The notes beneath the pieces were generated by a model. The model had not been told where the DNA came from. It saw nothing but the letters and a program-made list of their open reading frames with translations, and did not search any database. 64,000 bases of DNA from the NCBI RefSeq assembly GCF_010728725.1, contig NZ_AP022606.1, forward strand, positions 5,051,367 through 5,115,366, written 5' to 3'. Positions 1 through 12,892 of the stretch are shown here, piece after piece. The DNA comes from Mycobacterium branderi (GTDB lineage: Bacteria > Actinomycetota > Actinomycetes > Mycobacteriales > Mycobacteriaceae). Position numbers and translations under genes: made by a program. How positions within the stretch are numbered: position 1 is the first letter of the stretch; every line of letters begins with the position of its first letter.

Positions 1-1112
1 CCGCACAACTGCCCGCCGCCGCGGTCCGCCGCGCCGCGATGCTGGGCGGGGACCTGCCGGCCGTCGCCGCGGCGGCCCTCACCGGCGGTGCGGCCGCGCT
101 GGACAGCTTCACCCTTCAGGTGGGCCGACCGGTCGGCTCGATGCTGGCGCAGACCGCGGCCAACGTCACCGAGGCGCTCGAAAAGCTCGGCGGCTCAGGC
201 GTTTTCGAGGCCAAACTGGACGGCGCGCGGGTACAGATCCACCGGTCGGGCGACCAGGTGACGGTCTACACCCGCAGCCTCGACGACGTCACCGCCCGGC
301 TGCCGGAAGTGGTCGAGGCGACGCTGGCGCTCCCGGTCACCGACTTGATCGCCGACGGCGAGGCAATCGCGCTGCGGCCGGACAACCGGCCGCAGCCGTT
401 TCAGGTCACCGGGTCGCGGTTCGGCCGTTCCGTCGACGTCGCGGCCGCACAAGCGGCCCAGCCGCTGTCCGTGTTTTTCTTCGACGTGTTGCACCGCGAC
501 GGCGTCGACCTTCTCGACGCGCCGACCACCGACCGCATCACGGTGCTCGACGAGATCGTGCCCGAACACAACCGGGTCGATCGGCTGGTCACCGCCGACC
601 CGGACGCCGCGAGCGACTTTCTGGACGCCACCCTGGCCGCGGGCCACGAAGGGGTGATGGCGAAGTCCCCCACCGCGCCGTACGAGGCGGGCCGCCGCGG
701 CGCGGCCTGGCTCAAGGTCAAGCCGGTCCACACCCTCGACCTGGTGGTGCTCGCCGTCGAATGGGGATCCGGGCGCCGCCGCGGCAAGCTCTCCAATATC
801 CATCTCGGCGCACGCGATCCGGCTACCGGCGGCTTCGTCATGCTGGGCAAGACGTTCAAAGGCATGACCGACGCGATGCTCGACTGGCAGACAAAGCGAT
901 TCACCGAGCTCGCCGTCGGACCCACCGACGGCTACGTGGTGCAGCTGCGGCCCGAACAGGTCGTCGAGGTGGCGTTCGACGGCGTCCAGACCTCGTCGCG
1001 CTACCCCGGCGGGCTCGCGCTGCGGTTCGCGCGGGTGCTGCGCTATCGCGACGACAAAACCGCGGCTGAGGCCGACACCGTCGACAGCGTTCGCGCGCAC
1101 TGCAGAAGCTGA
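1..1112 (+). CDS. ligB: ATP-dependent DNA ligase LigB, C-terminal part (5' end outside window)
   Basis: This ATP-dependent DNA ligase seals nicked duplex DNA through an adenylated lysine. The reading frame is open from the left edge, so the N-terminal DNA-binding domain is mostly missing. Nucleotidyltransferase motif I (KLDGAR) is visible with the adenylated Lys codon at 213-215. Motif IV (EGVMAK) lies near 645 and motif V (WLKVKP) near 710, and an OB-fold-like C-terminal domain ends at 1112. The following gene is cstA 23 bp downstream, the same order as M. tuberculosis Rv3062 (ligB)-Rv3063 (cstA). That synteny, rather than motif content alone, separates it from the LigC/LigD paralogues. Confidence 0.93.
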   Translation, partial: AQLPAAAVRRAAMLGGDLPAVAAAALTGGAAALDSFTLQVGRPVGSMLAQTAANVTEALEKLGGSGVFEAKLDGARVQIHRSGDQVTVYTRSLDDVTARLPEVVEATLALPVTDLIADGEAIALRPDNRPQPFQVTGSRFGRSVDVAAAQAAQPLSVFFFDVLHRDGVDLLDAPTTDRITVLDEIVPEHNRVDRLVTADPDAASDFLDATLAAGHEGVMAKSPTAPYEAGRRGAAWLKVKPVHTLDLVVLAVEWGSGRRRGKLSNIHLGARDPATGGFVMLGKTFKGMTDAMLDWQTKRFTELAVGPTDGYVVQLRPEQVVEVAFDGVQTSSRYPGGLALRFARVLRYRDDKTAAEADTVDSVRAHCRS

Positions 1113-1135
1113 CCGGTCGCGGTAGGGTCCGTCGC

Positions 1136-3391
<2,256 letters not shown>

Positions 3392-3423
3392 CCAGGGGCG
3401 AGGGAAGGTTACGGCAAGATGTA

Positions 3424-3441
3424 CGGAAAGTGCCTTCCGTC
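3424..3441. terminator. Short inverted repeat after cstA
   Basis: ACGGAA (3424-3429) and TTCCGT (3436-3441) form a perfect 6-bp stem with a 6-base loop, 32 bases after the cstA stop and 18 bases before the next start codon. No T-run follows on the plus strand. It could be a weak terminator or an operator for the downstream PAP2 gene. The sequence does not decide between these. Confidence 0.3.
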
Positions 3442-3458
3442 GCAACTGGGGAGTGTGA

Positions 3459-4664
3459 GTGTCACCGACAACCGGTCGAGGTGCGCAGGCTTTAGCGCCT
3501 GAAGCATCCGTCGGATCGGCCGGTGACACCGGGGAACGACGCGAATATCGTCTGGCGCTGCTTCGCCGCGGCGCCGTGGCGGTGTGGCTGTTGGTGGTGG
3601 TCTACCGCAGCCTCACCGCGGGGCTGGCGTTCAACCGTGAACTGCTGCTGCTGTACATCGCGACCGGGCTGATCGCCGCCAGCATCGGCCGCGGCTGGAA
3701 AGTGCTGGCGGTCATCCGCGACTGGCTGCCGTTCGCACTGGTCCTGCTGCTCTACGACCTCAGCCGGGGCGCGGCGACCCTGGTCGGGGCGCCCACTTTG
3801 TGGCTGCTGCAGCCACAGGTGGACCGCTGGTTGTTCGTCGGGGTGGTGCCGACGGTGTGGCTGCAGGAGCACCTCAAGATGCCGCATCCGCCGTGGTGGG
3901 AAGTGGGCATCAGCGCGGTGTACATGTCGTTTTTCGTCCTGCCGTATGCGGTCGCCGGGTTCCTGTGGCTGCGCGACCGCGACGACTGGGCGGCGTTCGT
4001 CCGGCGATTCCTGGTGCTGTCGTTCACCGCGCTGATCGGCTACATCCTGCTGCCGGCCGCGCCGCCATGGGCGGCGGCGAAGTGCACGGCCGCCGACGTC
4101 GCGGGCGGCCCGTCGAACCCCAGGTGCATGTTCGGCAGCCCGGCGGGTGTTCCCGACGGCGGGCTGCTCGGAGCCATGCATCCCGGCCACGCCGGCGCCC
4201 ACGACTTCGTGGAGCGGATCTCCACCCGCGGCTGGGGCACGCTGCATCTGCAGTCCGCGAGCGCGCTGGTCGACTCAGGGCAGGCCAGTGTGAACCTGGT
4301 GGCGGCTATCCCGTCACTGCATGCGGGCGTGTCCGCGATGGTCGCGGCGTTCCTGTGGCGGCGCGTCAGGCGTCGGTGGCGTCCGTTCTTGGTCGCGTAC
4401 GTGCTGACGATGGCGTTCACGCTGGTGTATTCGGCCGAGCATTACGTCGTCGACATCCTGCTGGGCTGGCTGCTGGCCGCGCTGGTGATGCTGGTGGTCG
4501 GCCGTCTGGAGGCACGCTTTCGCTCACGAGCCCACGGCGTCGAGCCACTGCCCGATCGCGGCGGCAGCCTCGCCGTAGAAGACCCGATAGACCCGGTCGG
4601 CGACGTAGCCGATATGCGGGGTGGCGACGACATTGTCCAGGCGGCGCAGTGGGTGCCCCGCTGA
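3459..4664 (+). CDS. PAP2-superfamily membrane phosphatase / inositol-phosphoceramide-synthase-like protein
   Basis: This integral membrane lipid phosphatase or phosphotransferase has 401 residues. The PAP2 motifs are visible in the second half: IPSLHAG (the SxxH part, about residue 285) and SAEHYVVDILLGWLL (the HxxxxD part, about residue 330), both next to membrane helices. A long luminal loop rich in Gly, Pro and Cys separates the early helices from the motifs, as in the AUR1-like branch. It starts with GTG at 3459 behind a GGGGAG-like ribosome site. The last 47 residues lie antisense to the 3' end of the next gene and look non-conserved (acidic, low complexity), so an ancestral stop codon may have been lost. 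The lipid substrate is unknown. Confidence 0.85.
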   Translation: MSPTTGRGAQALAPEASVGSAGDTGERREYRLALLRRGAVAVWLLVVVYRSLTAGLAFNRELLLLYIATGLIAASIGRGWKVLAVIRDWLPFALVLLLYDLSRGAATLVGAPTLWLLQPQVDRWLFVGVVPTVWLQEHLKMPHPPWWEVGISAVYMSFFVLPYAVAGFLWLRDRDDWAAFVRRFLVLSFTALIGYILLPAAPPWAAAKCTAADVAGGPSNPRCMFGSPAGVPDGGLLGAMHPGHAGAHDFVERISTRGWGTLHLQSASALVDSGQASVNLVAAIPSLHAGVSAMVAAFLWRRVRRRWRPFLVAYVLTMAFTLVYSAEHYVVDILLGWLLAALVMLVVGRLEARFRSRAHGVEPLPDRGGSLAVEDPIDPVGDVADMRGGDDIVQAAQWVPR

Positions 4665-5459
4665 CAACGGTTCGACGTCGAAGACGTCGAGGCCGGCGCC
4701 GGCGATCCGCTGCGTGCGCAATGCCTCGACGAGGGCGGCCTCGTCCACGATGGGGCCGCGAGACGTATTGACTAGCAACGCCGTCGGCTTCATCAGTCCC
4801 AGCTCGGCGGCGCCCACCAGGCCGCGGGTGCGCTCGCTCAACACCAGGTGGATGGTCAGCACGTCGGCGCGGGCGAACAACTCCTCTCTGGAAACGTATG
4901 TGGCGCTGGCCTTTTCGGCGGCTTCGGGCGTCAAGTTGGTGCTCCACGCGATGACGTCCATGCCGAAGGCCGCACCGACCCGCGCCACCCGGCGGCCGAT
5001 GCGACCCAGGCCCAGCACGCCGAGCACCGACCCGCCCAGTTGACGACCGACCGTCGTCTGCCAGCCGCCGGTGCGCACCGACAGCGTTTCGTCGACGAGT
5101 CGGCGTGCGGCGGCGAGGATCAGCGCCCAGGTCAGCTCGACGGTGGACTCGATGTAGCCGCCGGTGGTGCTGACGTGGATGCCGCGCTCCTTGGCGGCGG
5201 CGACGTCGACGGCAGCGTTGAACGGCCCGGTGGAGGCGATCATCTTCAGGCGGGGCAAGCGTTCGATGACGTTGCGCGGCAACGGTGTACGCTCGCGCAT
5301 CACGCACACGACGTCGAACGGCGCTAAGCGTTCGACGACGGCGTCGGGCTCGGCGACGTGGTCGTTGAAGGTGGTGATCTCGGCGCGGGCCGCGACGGAC
5401 GACCAGTCGGCCATGCTCAGTGCGACGTTCTGGTAGTCGTCGAGGATCGCAACCTTCAT
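4524..5459 (-). CDS. D-2-hydroxyacid dehydrogenase, NAD-dependent
   Basis: The enzyme interconverts D-2-hydroxyacids and 2-oxoacids with NAD(H). The 311-residue protein has the Rossmann motif GLGRIGRRVA in the middle. The family catalytic set is present: Arg in NTSRGPIVDE, Glu in DVFDVEPL and His in ATPHIGY. It begins with ATG at 5459, overlapping the stop of the upstream VOC gene by ATGA, so the two are translationally coupled. Its 3' end overlaps the PAP2 gene in antisense by 141 bp. The exact substrate (phosphoglycerate, formate or other) is not resolved. Confidence 0.9.
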   Translation of the reverse strand: MKVAILDDYQNVALSMADWSSVAARAEITTFNDHVAEPDAVVERLAPFDVVCVMRERTPLPRNVIERLPRLKMIASTGPFNAAVDVAAAKERGIHVSTTGGYIESTVELTWALILAAARRLVDETLSVRTGGWQTTVGRQLGGSVLGVLGLGRIGRRVARVGAAFGMDVIAWSTNLTPEAAEKASATYVSREELFARADVLTIHLVLSERTRGLVGAAELGLMKPTALLVNTSRGPIVDEAALVEALRTQRIAGAGLDVFDVEPLSAGHPLRRLDNVVATPHIGYVADRVYRVFYGEAAAAIGQWLDAVGS

Positions 5460-5875
5460 TGTGCGGTTTCCGGCTCGTTGACGCCAAACACAAACGGCGC
5501 GAACACAATCTCGCGGCCGTCGGGATCACGGTAGGTCACCGCGTTGTTCGCGGCCCAGTACGGATGCGACTCCACCGGCTGAATTCCTGCCTGCTGCAGC
5601 CGCTTTGTCGCAAGCTGCTGCGCGGCCGCGTCGGGAAAGTACAGGCACAGCTGCTCGTGGACGTCGACCGGAACGGGTTGCGTCGCCTCGACGATCTCGA
5701 AGGTCAGCTCTGATCCGGGCATCCCGAATATCGCACCGGTGCTGCCGTAGCTGTTTTCGAATGTCTCGCACAGCGGCAGTCCGACCAGATCGCGGTAAAA
5801 TCGGACGGTCTGTTCGAAATTCGCTGAGCGACGGGCGAAGCGGACCCCGCCGATCGACGCCAAAAGGTTTGTCAT
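5456..5875 (-). CDS. VOC-family (glyoxalase/dioxygenase-fold) protein
   Basis: The 139-residue protein has the paired beta-alpha-beta-beta-beta modules of the vicinal oxygen chelate fold: GGVRFARR...TVRFYRDLVGLPL at the N-terminus, and YRDPDGREIVFAPF at the C-terminus, where the last metal or substrate strand normally lies. It is translationally coupled by ATGA to the downstream hydroxyacid dehydrogenase, which suggests a shared substrate pathway. Members include glyoxalases, ring-cleaving dioxygenases and antibiotic-binding proteins, and the sequence does not choose between them. Confidence 0.8.
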   Translation of the reverse strand: MTNLLASIGGVRFARRSANFEQTVRFYRDLVGLPLCETFENSYGSTGAIFGMPGSELTFEIVEATQPVPVDVHEQLCLYFPDAAAQQLATKRLQQAGIQPVESHPYWAANNAVTYRDPDGREIVFAPFVFGVNEPETAQ

Positions 5876-5921
5876 GGCGTCGACCCTATGACCTCAACTG
5901 CACTTGAGGTCAAGAAGCGGC

Positions 5922-6341
5922 TCAGCGTAGCTGTTGAACGCGGATCATGTTGCCCGCCGGATCGCGCAGGGCGAAGTCGCGCACCCCGTAAGGCTGCTCG
6001 GTCGGCTCCTGCACGATCTCCACTTGGCCGTTTTGCGAGCGGGCTTGGAGTTGTTCGAAGGCGCCGTCGAGGTCCTTGGTGGCCAGCAGCAGCATGCCGT
6101 AGTTGCCCTTGGCCATCATCTCGGCGATGACTCGGCGCTCGTCGTCGGTGAGGCCCGGGGTGGCGGCCGGCGGGTACAAGACGATGGACGTGTCCTGACC
6201 CACCGGGCCGAGCGTGATCCATCGCATCGTGCCTGCGCCGACGTCGAGGCGGACTTCGAAGCCGAGCCCGTCGCGATAGAACGCCAGAGATTCTTCGGGG
6301 TCGTCGTGTGGAAGGAAGCTCGAGTGAATCGTGATGTCCAT
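5922..6341 (-). CDS. VOC-family protein, glyoxalase-like
   Basis: This 139-residue VOC-fold protein is distinct from its neighbour. The start is set at the ATG at 6341 (MDITIHSSFLPHDD). The longer open frame upstream runs into the AraC gene and is not protein-like. The fold shows as ESLAFYRDGLGFEVRLD early and GVRDFALRDPAGNMIRVQQ at the end. It starts 5 bp after the stop of the AraC-type regulator, so the two form a small regulator-effector operon. Many proteins of this type bind or detoxify reactive electrophiles. Function here is inferred only. Confidence 0.8.
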   Translation of the reverse strand: MDITIHSSFLPHDDPEESLAFYRDGLGFEVRLDVGAGTMRWITLGPVGQDTSIVLYPPAATPGLTDDERRVIAEMMAKGNYGMLLLATKDLDGAFEQLQARSQNGQVEIVQEPTEQPYGVRDFALRDPAGNMIRVQQLR

Positions 6342-6346
6342 GGCGC

Positions 6347-6796
<450 letters not shown>

Positions 6797-6859
6797 ACGC
6801 GGATGGTACGGCGGCTCGTACGATGCAAGCCACCAGACACAGAGGTTAGGGGTCGCGGA

Positions 6860-7744
6860 GTGGACATCGGGTTCATCGGGCTGGGCAACATGGGAGCTGC
6901 AGTAGCGAGCCGCCTCGTCGCCGCTGGCCATCACGTCGTCGTCTTCGACACCCGCAGCGCCGCGGTCGAATCCGTCGTGGCCGAGGGTGCCGATCGCGCG
7001 GCATCCGCCCGGGAGGTCGGCGACCGCGTCGCCACCGTGATGGCCAGCCTGCCGACGCCGCAGGTGTCGATGGACGTGGCTGCGACGGTTGCTAGCGGCA
7101 GCCGGATCCAGCGCTTCATCGACCTGTCCACTGTGGGAAGCCAAGCGGCGCAACGCAATCACGCGCTGCTCGCAGAACACGGAGTGACCTTGCTGGACAG
7201 CCCGGTCAGCGGCGGCGTGCAGGGCGCTCGGACGGGGACTCTTGCGGTGATGGTGTCAGGCCCGCGAGCTGAGTTCGACACCGTCGCACCGGTTTTCGAC
7301 GACATCGGCCGAGCCATCTTCGTCGGCGAAAAACCCGGTGCGGCGCAAACGATGAAGCTGGTCAACAACTTGATGGCTGCCACGTCGTTGGCCGCGACGG
7401 CGGAAATCATGGTGATGGGAGTGAAGGCGGGCCTCGATGCCCAAGTGATGATCGACGTTCTCAACGCGGGGTCAGGTGCCACGCATGCAAGTCGGGAAAA
7501 GTTTCCGCGGGCGGTGCTTCCGCGCACCTTCGACTACGGGTTCGCGACGGGCCTGATGGTCAAGGACGTGCGGCTGTATCTCGACGAGGCGAAGGCGCTG
7601 GGCATACCCACACAGCTGGCCGAGGCCGTCGCGCAGCTTTGGGAGGCGACTCTGGATGCAGAGGGCCCGGAGTCTGATTTCACGTCGATCGTCAAGCCGC
7701 TCGAAGCCGCGGCCGGTGTTGTCGTGGAAGCGAAGACGCGTTGA
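6860..7744 (+). CDS. NAD(P)-dependent 3-hydroxyisobutyrate-dehydrogenase-like oxidoreductase
   Basis: This beta-hydroxyacid dehydrogenase has 294 residues. The N-terminal Rossmann motif GFIGLGNMG lies at residues 4-12, the substrate-binding signature DSPVSGGVQGARTGTL near 115, and the catalytic Lys in MKLVNNLM near 170, followed by the all-helical C-terminal domain. The GTG at 6860 lies behind an AGGTTAGGGG stretch. The gene is divergent from the AraC-VOC pair. Substrates of this family include 3-hydroxyisobutyrate, tartronate semialdehyde and succinic semialdehyde, and the precise one is not evident. Confidence 0.9.
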   Translation: MDIGFIGLGNMGAAVASRLVAAGHHVVVFDTRSAAVESVVAEGADRAASAREVGDRVATVMASLPTPQVSMDVAATVASGSRIQRFIDLSTVGSQAAQRNHALLAEHGVTLLDSPVSGGVQGARTGTLAVMVSGPRAEFDTVAPVFDDIGRAIFVGEKPGAAQTMKLVNNLMAATSLAATAEIMVMGVKAGLDAQVMIDVLNAGSGATHASREKFPRAVLPRTFDYGFATGLMVKDVRLYLDEAKALGIPTQLAEAVAQLWEATLDAEGPESDFTSIVKPLEAAAGVVVEAKTR

Positions 7745-7746
7745 GT

Positions 7747-7793
7747 CTGCGGTGACCAGGCAAGCTACTCGCACTTTTGCCTGGTAGCCGCAG
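7747..7793. terminator. Long stem-loop between convergent genes, likely bidirectional terminator
   Basis: Directly after the stop codon at 7742-7744, CTGCGG (7747-7752) pairs with CCGCAG (7788-7793) and ACCAGGCAA (7755-7763) pairs with TTGCCTGGT (7777-7785). This gives 15 base pairs with one 2x2 internal loop and a 13-base apical loop. It lies between the plus-strand dehydrogenase and the minus-strand tRNA-Ala, where a two-way terminator would be expected. No long T-run is present, which is common for mycobacterial terminators. Confidence 0.65.
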
Positions 7794-7819
7794 AGTGAAC
7801 GCAATCTGAGTACGTGAAG

Positions 7820-7892
7820 TGGAGCTAAGGGGACTCGAACCCCTGACCCCCACACTGCCAGTGTGGTGCGCTACCAGCTGCGCCATAGCCCC
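7820..7892 (-). tRNA. tRNA-Ala (anticodon GGC)
   Basis: Read on the minus strand, the acceptor stem GGGGCTA (7892-7886) pairs with TAGCTCC (7827-7821). The D arm, the anticodon stem-loop CACACTGGCAGTGTG with anticodon GGC, and the T arm GGGGTTCGAGTCCCC are all present. The discriminator base is A at 7820. CCA is not encoded (ACT follows), as is usual for actinobacteria. The length is 73 nt with no variable-arm extension. Anticodon GGC reads GCC and GCU alanine codons. Confidence 0.97.
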
Positions 7893-7954
7893 ATGAAGTT
7901 GCCCATCGAAGCTACACCACCAGCAACTTGCGCTCAAAGTCGCTGATCAGCGCC

Positions 7955-9208
7955 TCACCGCGTGGGGTCGAATTCGCGCAGCGCGACGGGCTGCTTACCG
8001 GTGGTGATCTGCTCGGCCAGCAGTCGACCGGTCACCGGGCCGTGTGTCATGCCCCACATTCCGTGCCCGCCGGCGACGAAGACGCCCTGCGACACCTGCC
8101 CCACCAGCGGACGACCGTCGGGCGTCAGCGGGCGCGGCCCAACCCATTCCTCGCTGCGTTCCTCCCAGCGGACCCCGTCGAAGTACGGGCGGGCCGACTC
8201 GGCGATGGCGTCGACCCGCGCGGCGGACACCGGCGCGTCTGGGTCCCGCAACTCCATCGTCCCGGTGACCCGCAGCTTGCCGTTTAGCGGCGTGCACGCC
8301 ACCCGCGCATCGGGGAGGTGGACGGGGCGAGGGACGGGTCGGTCCACCGGCACTGTGAACGAGTAGCCGCGTCCGGCCTGCACCGGCACCCGAACCCAGC
8401 GACCGACCAGCCGTGACAACCACGCCCCAGTCGCAATAACCGCCACGTCGGCGGTCAACCCCGAGCCGCTACGAGTCGGCAGGGTGACGCTGTTGCCGTC
8501 GGCCACCACATCGACGACTTCCTCCGGCAGCAGCGTGGCGCCGCGTTCGACGACCGAGCGGCCCAGCGCCTGGACGAAACGGCCCGGGTCCAGGAATCGC
8601 TGACCGTCGACGCGGATGCCGACAGCGGCCACATCGGATGCCAGCGGAACCTGTTCGCGCAGTGCCGCACCGGTCAATTCGGTAGTAGAGGCGTGTTGCC
8701 CGCCGGCATCCCGAAAGCGCTGCAGCTCCTCCAGTAGCTCTTCGGCGTCACGCGAAGCTCTAAACAGCGCGGTGACCGGCGCGTCGTTGAGTGGCGCGTC
8801 GACGCCGTTGGACACCAGCACGTCGTAGGCGTCGAGGCACTCTTCGCTCAGCGCCAGGTTGGCGCGTACCGCACGTGTCCATGACGAGCTGCGGCAGTTG
8901 GCCGCGAAGCGCATCAGAAACCGCCACAGCGAAGGGTCGGAGCTCAACGAAATACGCAGGGGCGCATCGCGTTTCGGCAGCGAACGCAGGCCGTAACGCA
9001 GAATCCGCGGCTCGTTGAGCGGAATCGTCAATCCGGGAGCGATATAGCCGGCGTTTCCCCACGAGGCGCCGGCAGCCACGCCGACGCGGTCGACCACCGT
9101 GACGTCCACGCCGCGCTCCTGCAAAAACCACGCCGCCGACAACCCCACGATGCCGGCACCCACCACAATCGCCGAGCGCGGCCGTCCGTCAGTCATCACA
9201 ACGTCCAT
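7955..9208 (-). CDS. FAD-dependent D-amino-acid dehydrogenase-like oxidoreductase (DAO family)
   Basis: The 417-residue flavoprotein has the dinucleotide-binding motif VVGAGIVGLSAAWFL near residue 15. The DAO-family features GASWGNAGYIAPG and, at the C-terminus, GPRPLTPDGRPLVG and VAGGHGMWGMTHGPVTG contact FAD. It resembles the DadA group that oxidises D-amino acids and passes electrons to the respiratory chain. ATG at 9208 or 9196 (MTDGR) are both possible starts. An MFS transporter lies 18 bp upstream on the same strand, so uptake or export and oxidation may be linked. Sarcosine or glycine oxidase activity is an alternative. Confidence 0.85.
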   Translation of the reverse strand: MDVVMTDGRPRSAIVVGAGIVGLSAAWFLQERGVDVTVVDRVGVAAGASWGNAGYIAPGLTIPLNEPRILRYGLRSLPKRDAPLRISLSSDPSLWRFLMRFAANCRSSSWTRAVRANLALSEECLDAYDVLVSNGVDAPLNDAPVTALFRASRDAEELLEELQRFRDAGGQHASTTELTGAALREQVPLASDVAAVGIRVDGQRFLDPGRFVQALGRSVVERGATLLPEEVVDVVADGNSVTLPTRSGSGLTADVAVIATGAWLSRLVGRWVRVPVQAGRGYSFTVPVDRPVPRPVHLPDARVACTPLNGKLRVTGTMELRDPDAPVSAARVDAIAESARPYFDGVRWEERSEEWVGPRPLTPDGRPLVGQVSQGVFVAGGHGMWGMTHGPVTGRLLAEQITTGKQPVALREFDPTR

Positions 9209-9226
9209 GGTGCCGCAACGGGCTTT

Positions 9227-10467
9227 TCAGGCGAGATCCTCCGTGGCACCCACCTCCCATTCGTCGGGCATCGCCAGTTGGTCCATGGCCCGGGTTTCCG
9301 GCGCAAGCATCCAGCCCACCGCCGCGGCCAGCAGGATGACGCCACTGATCGCAAAGCCCCAGCCGAAGCTCAGGTGTTCGGCGATCTGGCCGACCGCCAT
9401 CGAGCCGACGATCGCGCCGAAGTCAGCCATCATCTGGAACGTCGCCACTGCGGTACCCGCGCGCGCCGTGCTGCCCAGGATGTCGGCGATCGCGGCCTGT
9501 TGCGGCGACGCGAAGATGCCCGACGCCGCGCCCGCCAGCCCTGCCACCACCAGGAAGACCGGCACTGACGTCGTCGCGCCCAGCCACACGGTCGTCGCAC
9601 CGCAAGCGATGAGCCCGCCAATCAACAAGTGGCGCCGCCCGATCCGGTCGGACAGATGCCCACTGGGCAGCACGACCACCAGGTTGCCGAGCGCGAAGGT
9701 CGCCAGCGCCAAACCCGCCATCCGCGGGCCACGGCCCAACACATCGGAGATAAACAGCGGCACCAGCGCGATCCGCAGCCCGAACACCGACCAGCCGGTG
9801 GCGAAGTTCGACAGAAGCGCCGCGCGATACGAGCGGTGCCGAAGCGCCGTGCGCACCGTCACCGTCGAGCGAGACTGCTCCACCGGCGCGGCCAGCGTCG
9901 AGCGCCGCAAGCTGTAGGCCACCGCCAGCGCGGTGACCAGCACCGCCCCGCCGTAGATCAGAAACGGTGCGGACAGGCCGAGACCCGCGGTCAGACTGCC
10001 CACCACCGGCCCGCCGACCGAGCCGATCAGAAACGAGGTGGCGAACAGGCCGGCGACCCGGCCCCGCGCGTCGACCGGACTGATCCGGATCATCAGACCG
10101 AGCGCCGAGATGAAGAACATCGTCGACCCGATGCCGCCGATCGCCCGATACAGCAATAGCTGCCAATAGCTTTGGGCGAACGCGCACATGCCGGTGGCCA
10201 CCGAGACGATCAGCAGCCCGGCCACGTACACCCGATGCTCGCCCAGCCGTTGCACCAGCAGCCCGCTGGGCGGCGCGAAGCACAGCCGCATTAGCGAAAA
10301 CACGGTGATGGCAAAGGTCACCGCGCCGATGCTGACCCCGAAGGTGCGGGCGTAGGCGGGCAGCACCGGCGACACCACACCGTAGCCAAGGGCGGCCACC
10401 GCGTTCGCCGCGATCAGCGCCCAGGCCGCGCGCGGCAGCTTAGCCCGCTGGCGCTGGGCGACGAAGA

Positions 10468-10471
<4 letters not shown>
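9227..10471 (-). CDS. Major facilitator superfamily transporter
   Basis: The 414-residue polytopic membrane protein has about 12 hydrophobic helices in two similar halves. The loop signature [17 protein letters not shown] follows helix 8, matching the MFS loop G-x-x-x-D-R-x-G-R-R, and a degenerate copy ([17 protein letters not shown]) follows helix 2. The GTG start at 10471 overlaps the pgm stop by four bases (GTGA), and the 43 residues the open frame adds upstream lie inside pgm. It most resembles drug-efflux MFS proteins (DHA1-like). The substrate is unknown. Confidence 0.85.
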
Positions 10472-12102
<1,631 letters not shown>

Positions 12103-12140
12103 GTCACCAATTCTGCCGACGCCGTGCATAGGCTGCTGGA

Positions 12141-12536
12141 ATGCCTGGTCGCGACTACCGCGAGCTGGCCGCCGTCTTCGTCGGCGGCGCGCTGGGTGCC
12201 GCCGCCCGCGCGGGACTGAACAGCCTGGCCGAGCCGGATCCGACGCGCTGGCCGTGGCCGACGTTCACCGCCAACATCGTTGGCGCGTTCTTGGTGGGCT
12301 ACTTCACCACTCGGCTGCTGGAGCGGCTGCCGCTGTCGAGCTATCGCCGGCCGCTGCTCGGCACCGGGCTGTGCGGCGGGCTGACCACGTTTTCCACCAT
12401 GCAGGTCGAAACGCTGGACATGATCGAACACCAGCGATACGGCCTGGCGCTCGGCTACATCGCTGCCAGCATCGCGGCGGGATTGCTCGCGGTGTATCTG
12501 GCCACCGCAGCGGTGCGACGGGTGCGAGTGCGCTGA
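12141..12536 (+). CDS. crcB: Fluoride exporter subunit CrcB (first copy)
   Basis: CrcB/Fluc proteins form dual-topology dimeric channels that expel fluoride. This 131-residue copy has four hydrophobic helices and the signatures [14 protein letters not shown] and [12 protein letters not shown], which hold the conserved Asn and the phenylalanine/threonine fluoride path. Its stop overlaps the next start by one base (TGATG). Two adjacent crcB genes usually encode oppositely oriented subunits of a heterodimer. No fluoride riboswitch could be recognised in the 38-bp gap upstream. It corresponds to M. tuberculosis Rv3069. Confidence 0.93.
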   Translation: MPGRDYRELAAVFVGGALGAAARAGLNSLAEPDPTRWPWPTFTANIVGAFLVGYFTTRLLERLPLSSYRRPLLGTGLCGGLTTFSTMQVETLDMIEHQRYGLALGYIAASIAAGLLAVYLATAAVRRVRVR

Positions 12537-12892
12537 TGGTCTGGATCGGCGTGCTGCTTGCGGGCGGCATCGGCTCGGTGCTGCGGTTTCTGGTCGACGG
12601 CGCGGTGGGTCGCCGGGCGGCGCGGTCGTTTCCGTTCGGGACCCTGACGGTCAACATCAGCGGCGCGACGCTGCTCGGGCTGGTCGGCGGTCTGGCGCTG
12701 AGCCGGCACGCCGCGCTGCTGGTCGACACCGCATTCATCGGCTCCTACACCACGTTTTCCACCTGGATGCTGGAAACCCAGCGCCTTGGTGAGGAACGTC
12801 AGATCTGGTTCGCCGTCGCGAATATCGTCGTGAGCATGGTGCTCGGCATGGCGGCGGCGCTGCTCGGCCAGTGGATCGCGGGCCTGCTATGA
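12536..12892 (+). CDS. crcB: Fluoride exporter subunit CrcB (second copy)
   Basis: The second Fluc subunit has 118 residues and four helices, with GTLTVNISGATLLG and FIGSYTTFSTWMLE as the channel signatures. The ATG at 12536 overlaps the first crcB stop by one base, and its own stop overlaps the DUF190 gene by ATGA, so the three genes are translationally coupled. It corresponds to M. tuberculosis Rv3070. The pair most likely assembles as one heterodimeric fluoride channel. Confidence 0.93.
   Translation: MVWIGVLLAGGIGSVLRFLVDGAVGRRAARSFPFGTLTVNISGATLLGLVGGLALSRHAALLVDTAFIGSYTTFSTWMLETQRLGEERQIWFAVANIVVSMVLGMAAALLGQWIAGLL

Noticed and set aside
195..1100. 301-codon open frame antisense to ligB
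   Set aside because: No domain pattern and the ligase motifs on the plus strand are clear.
12103..12140. Fluoride riboswitch before crcB
   Set aside because: Only 38 bp separate pgm and crcB, and no pseudoknot-like pattern could be recognised.
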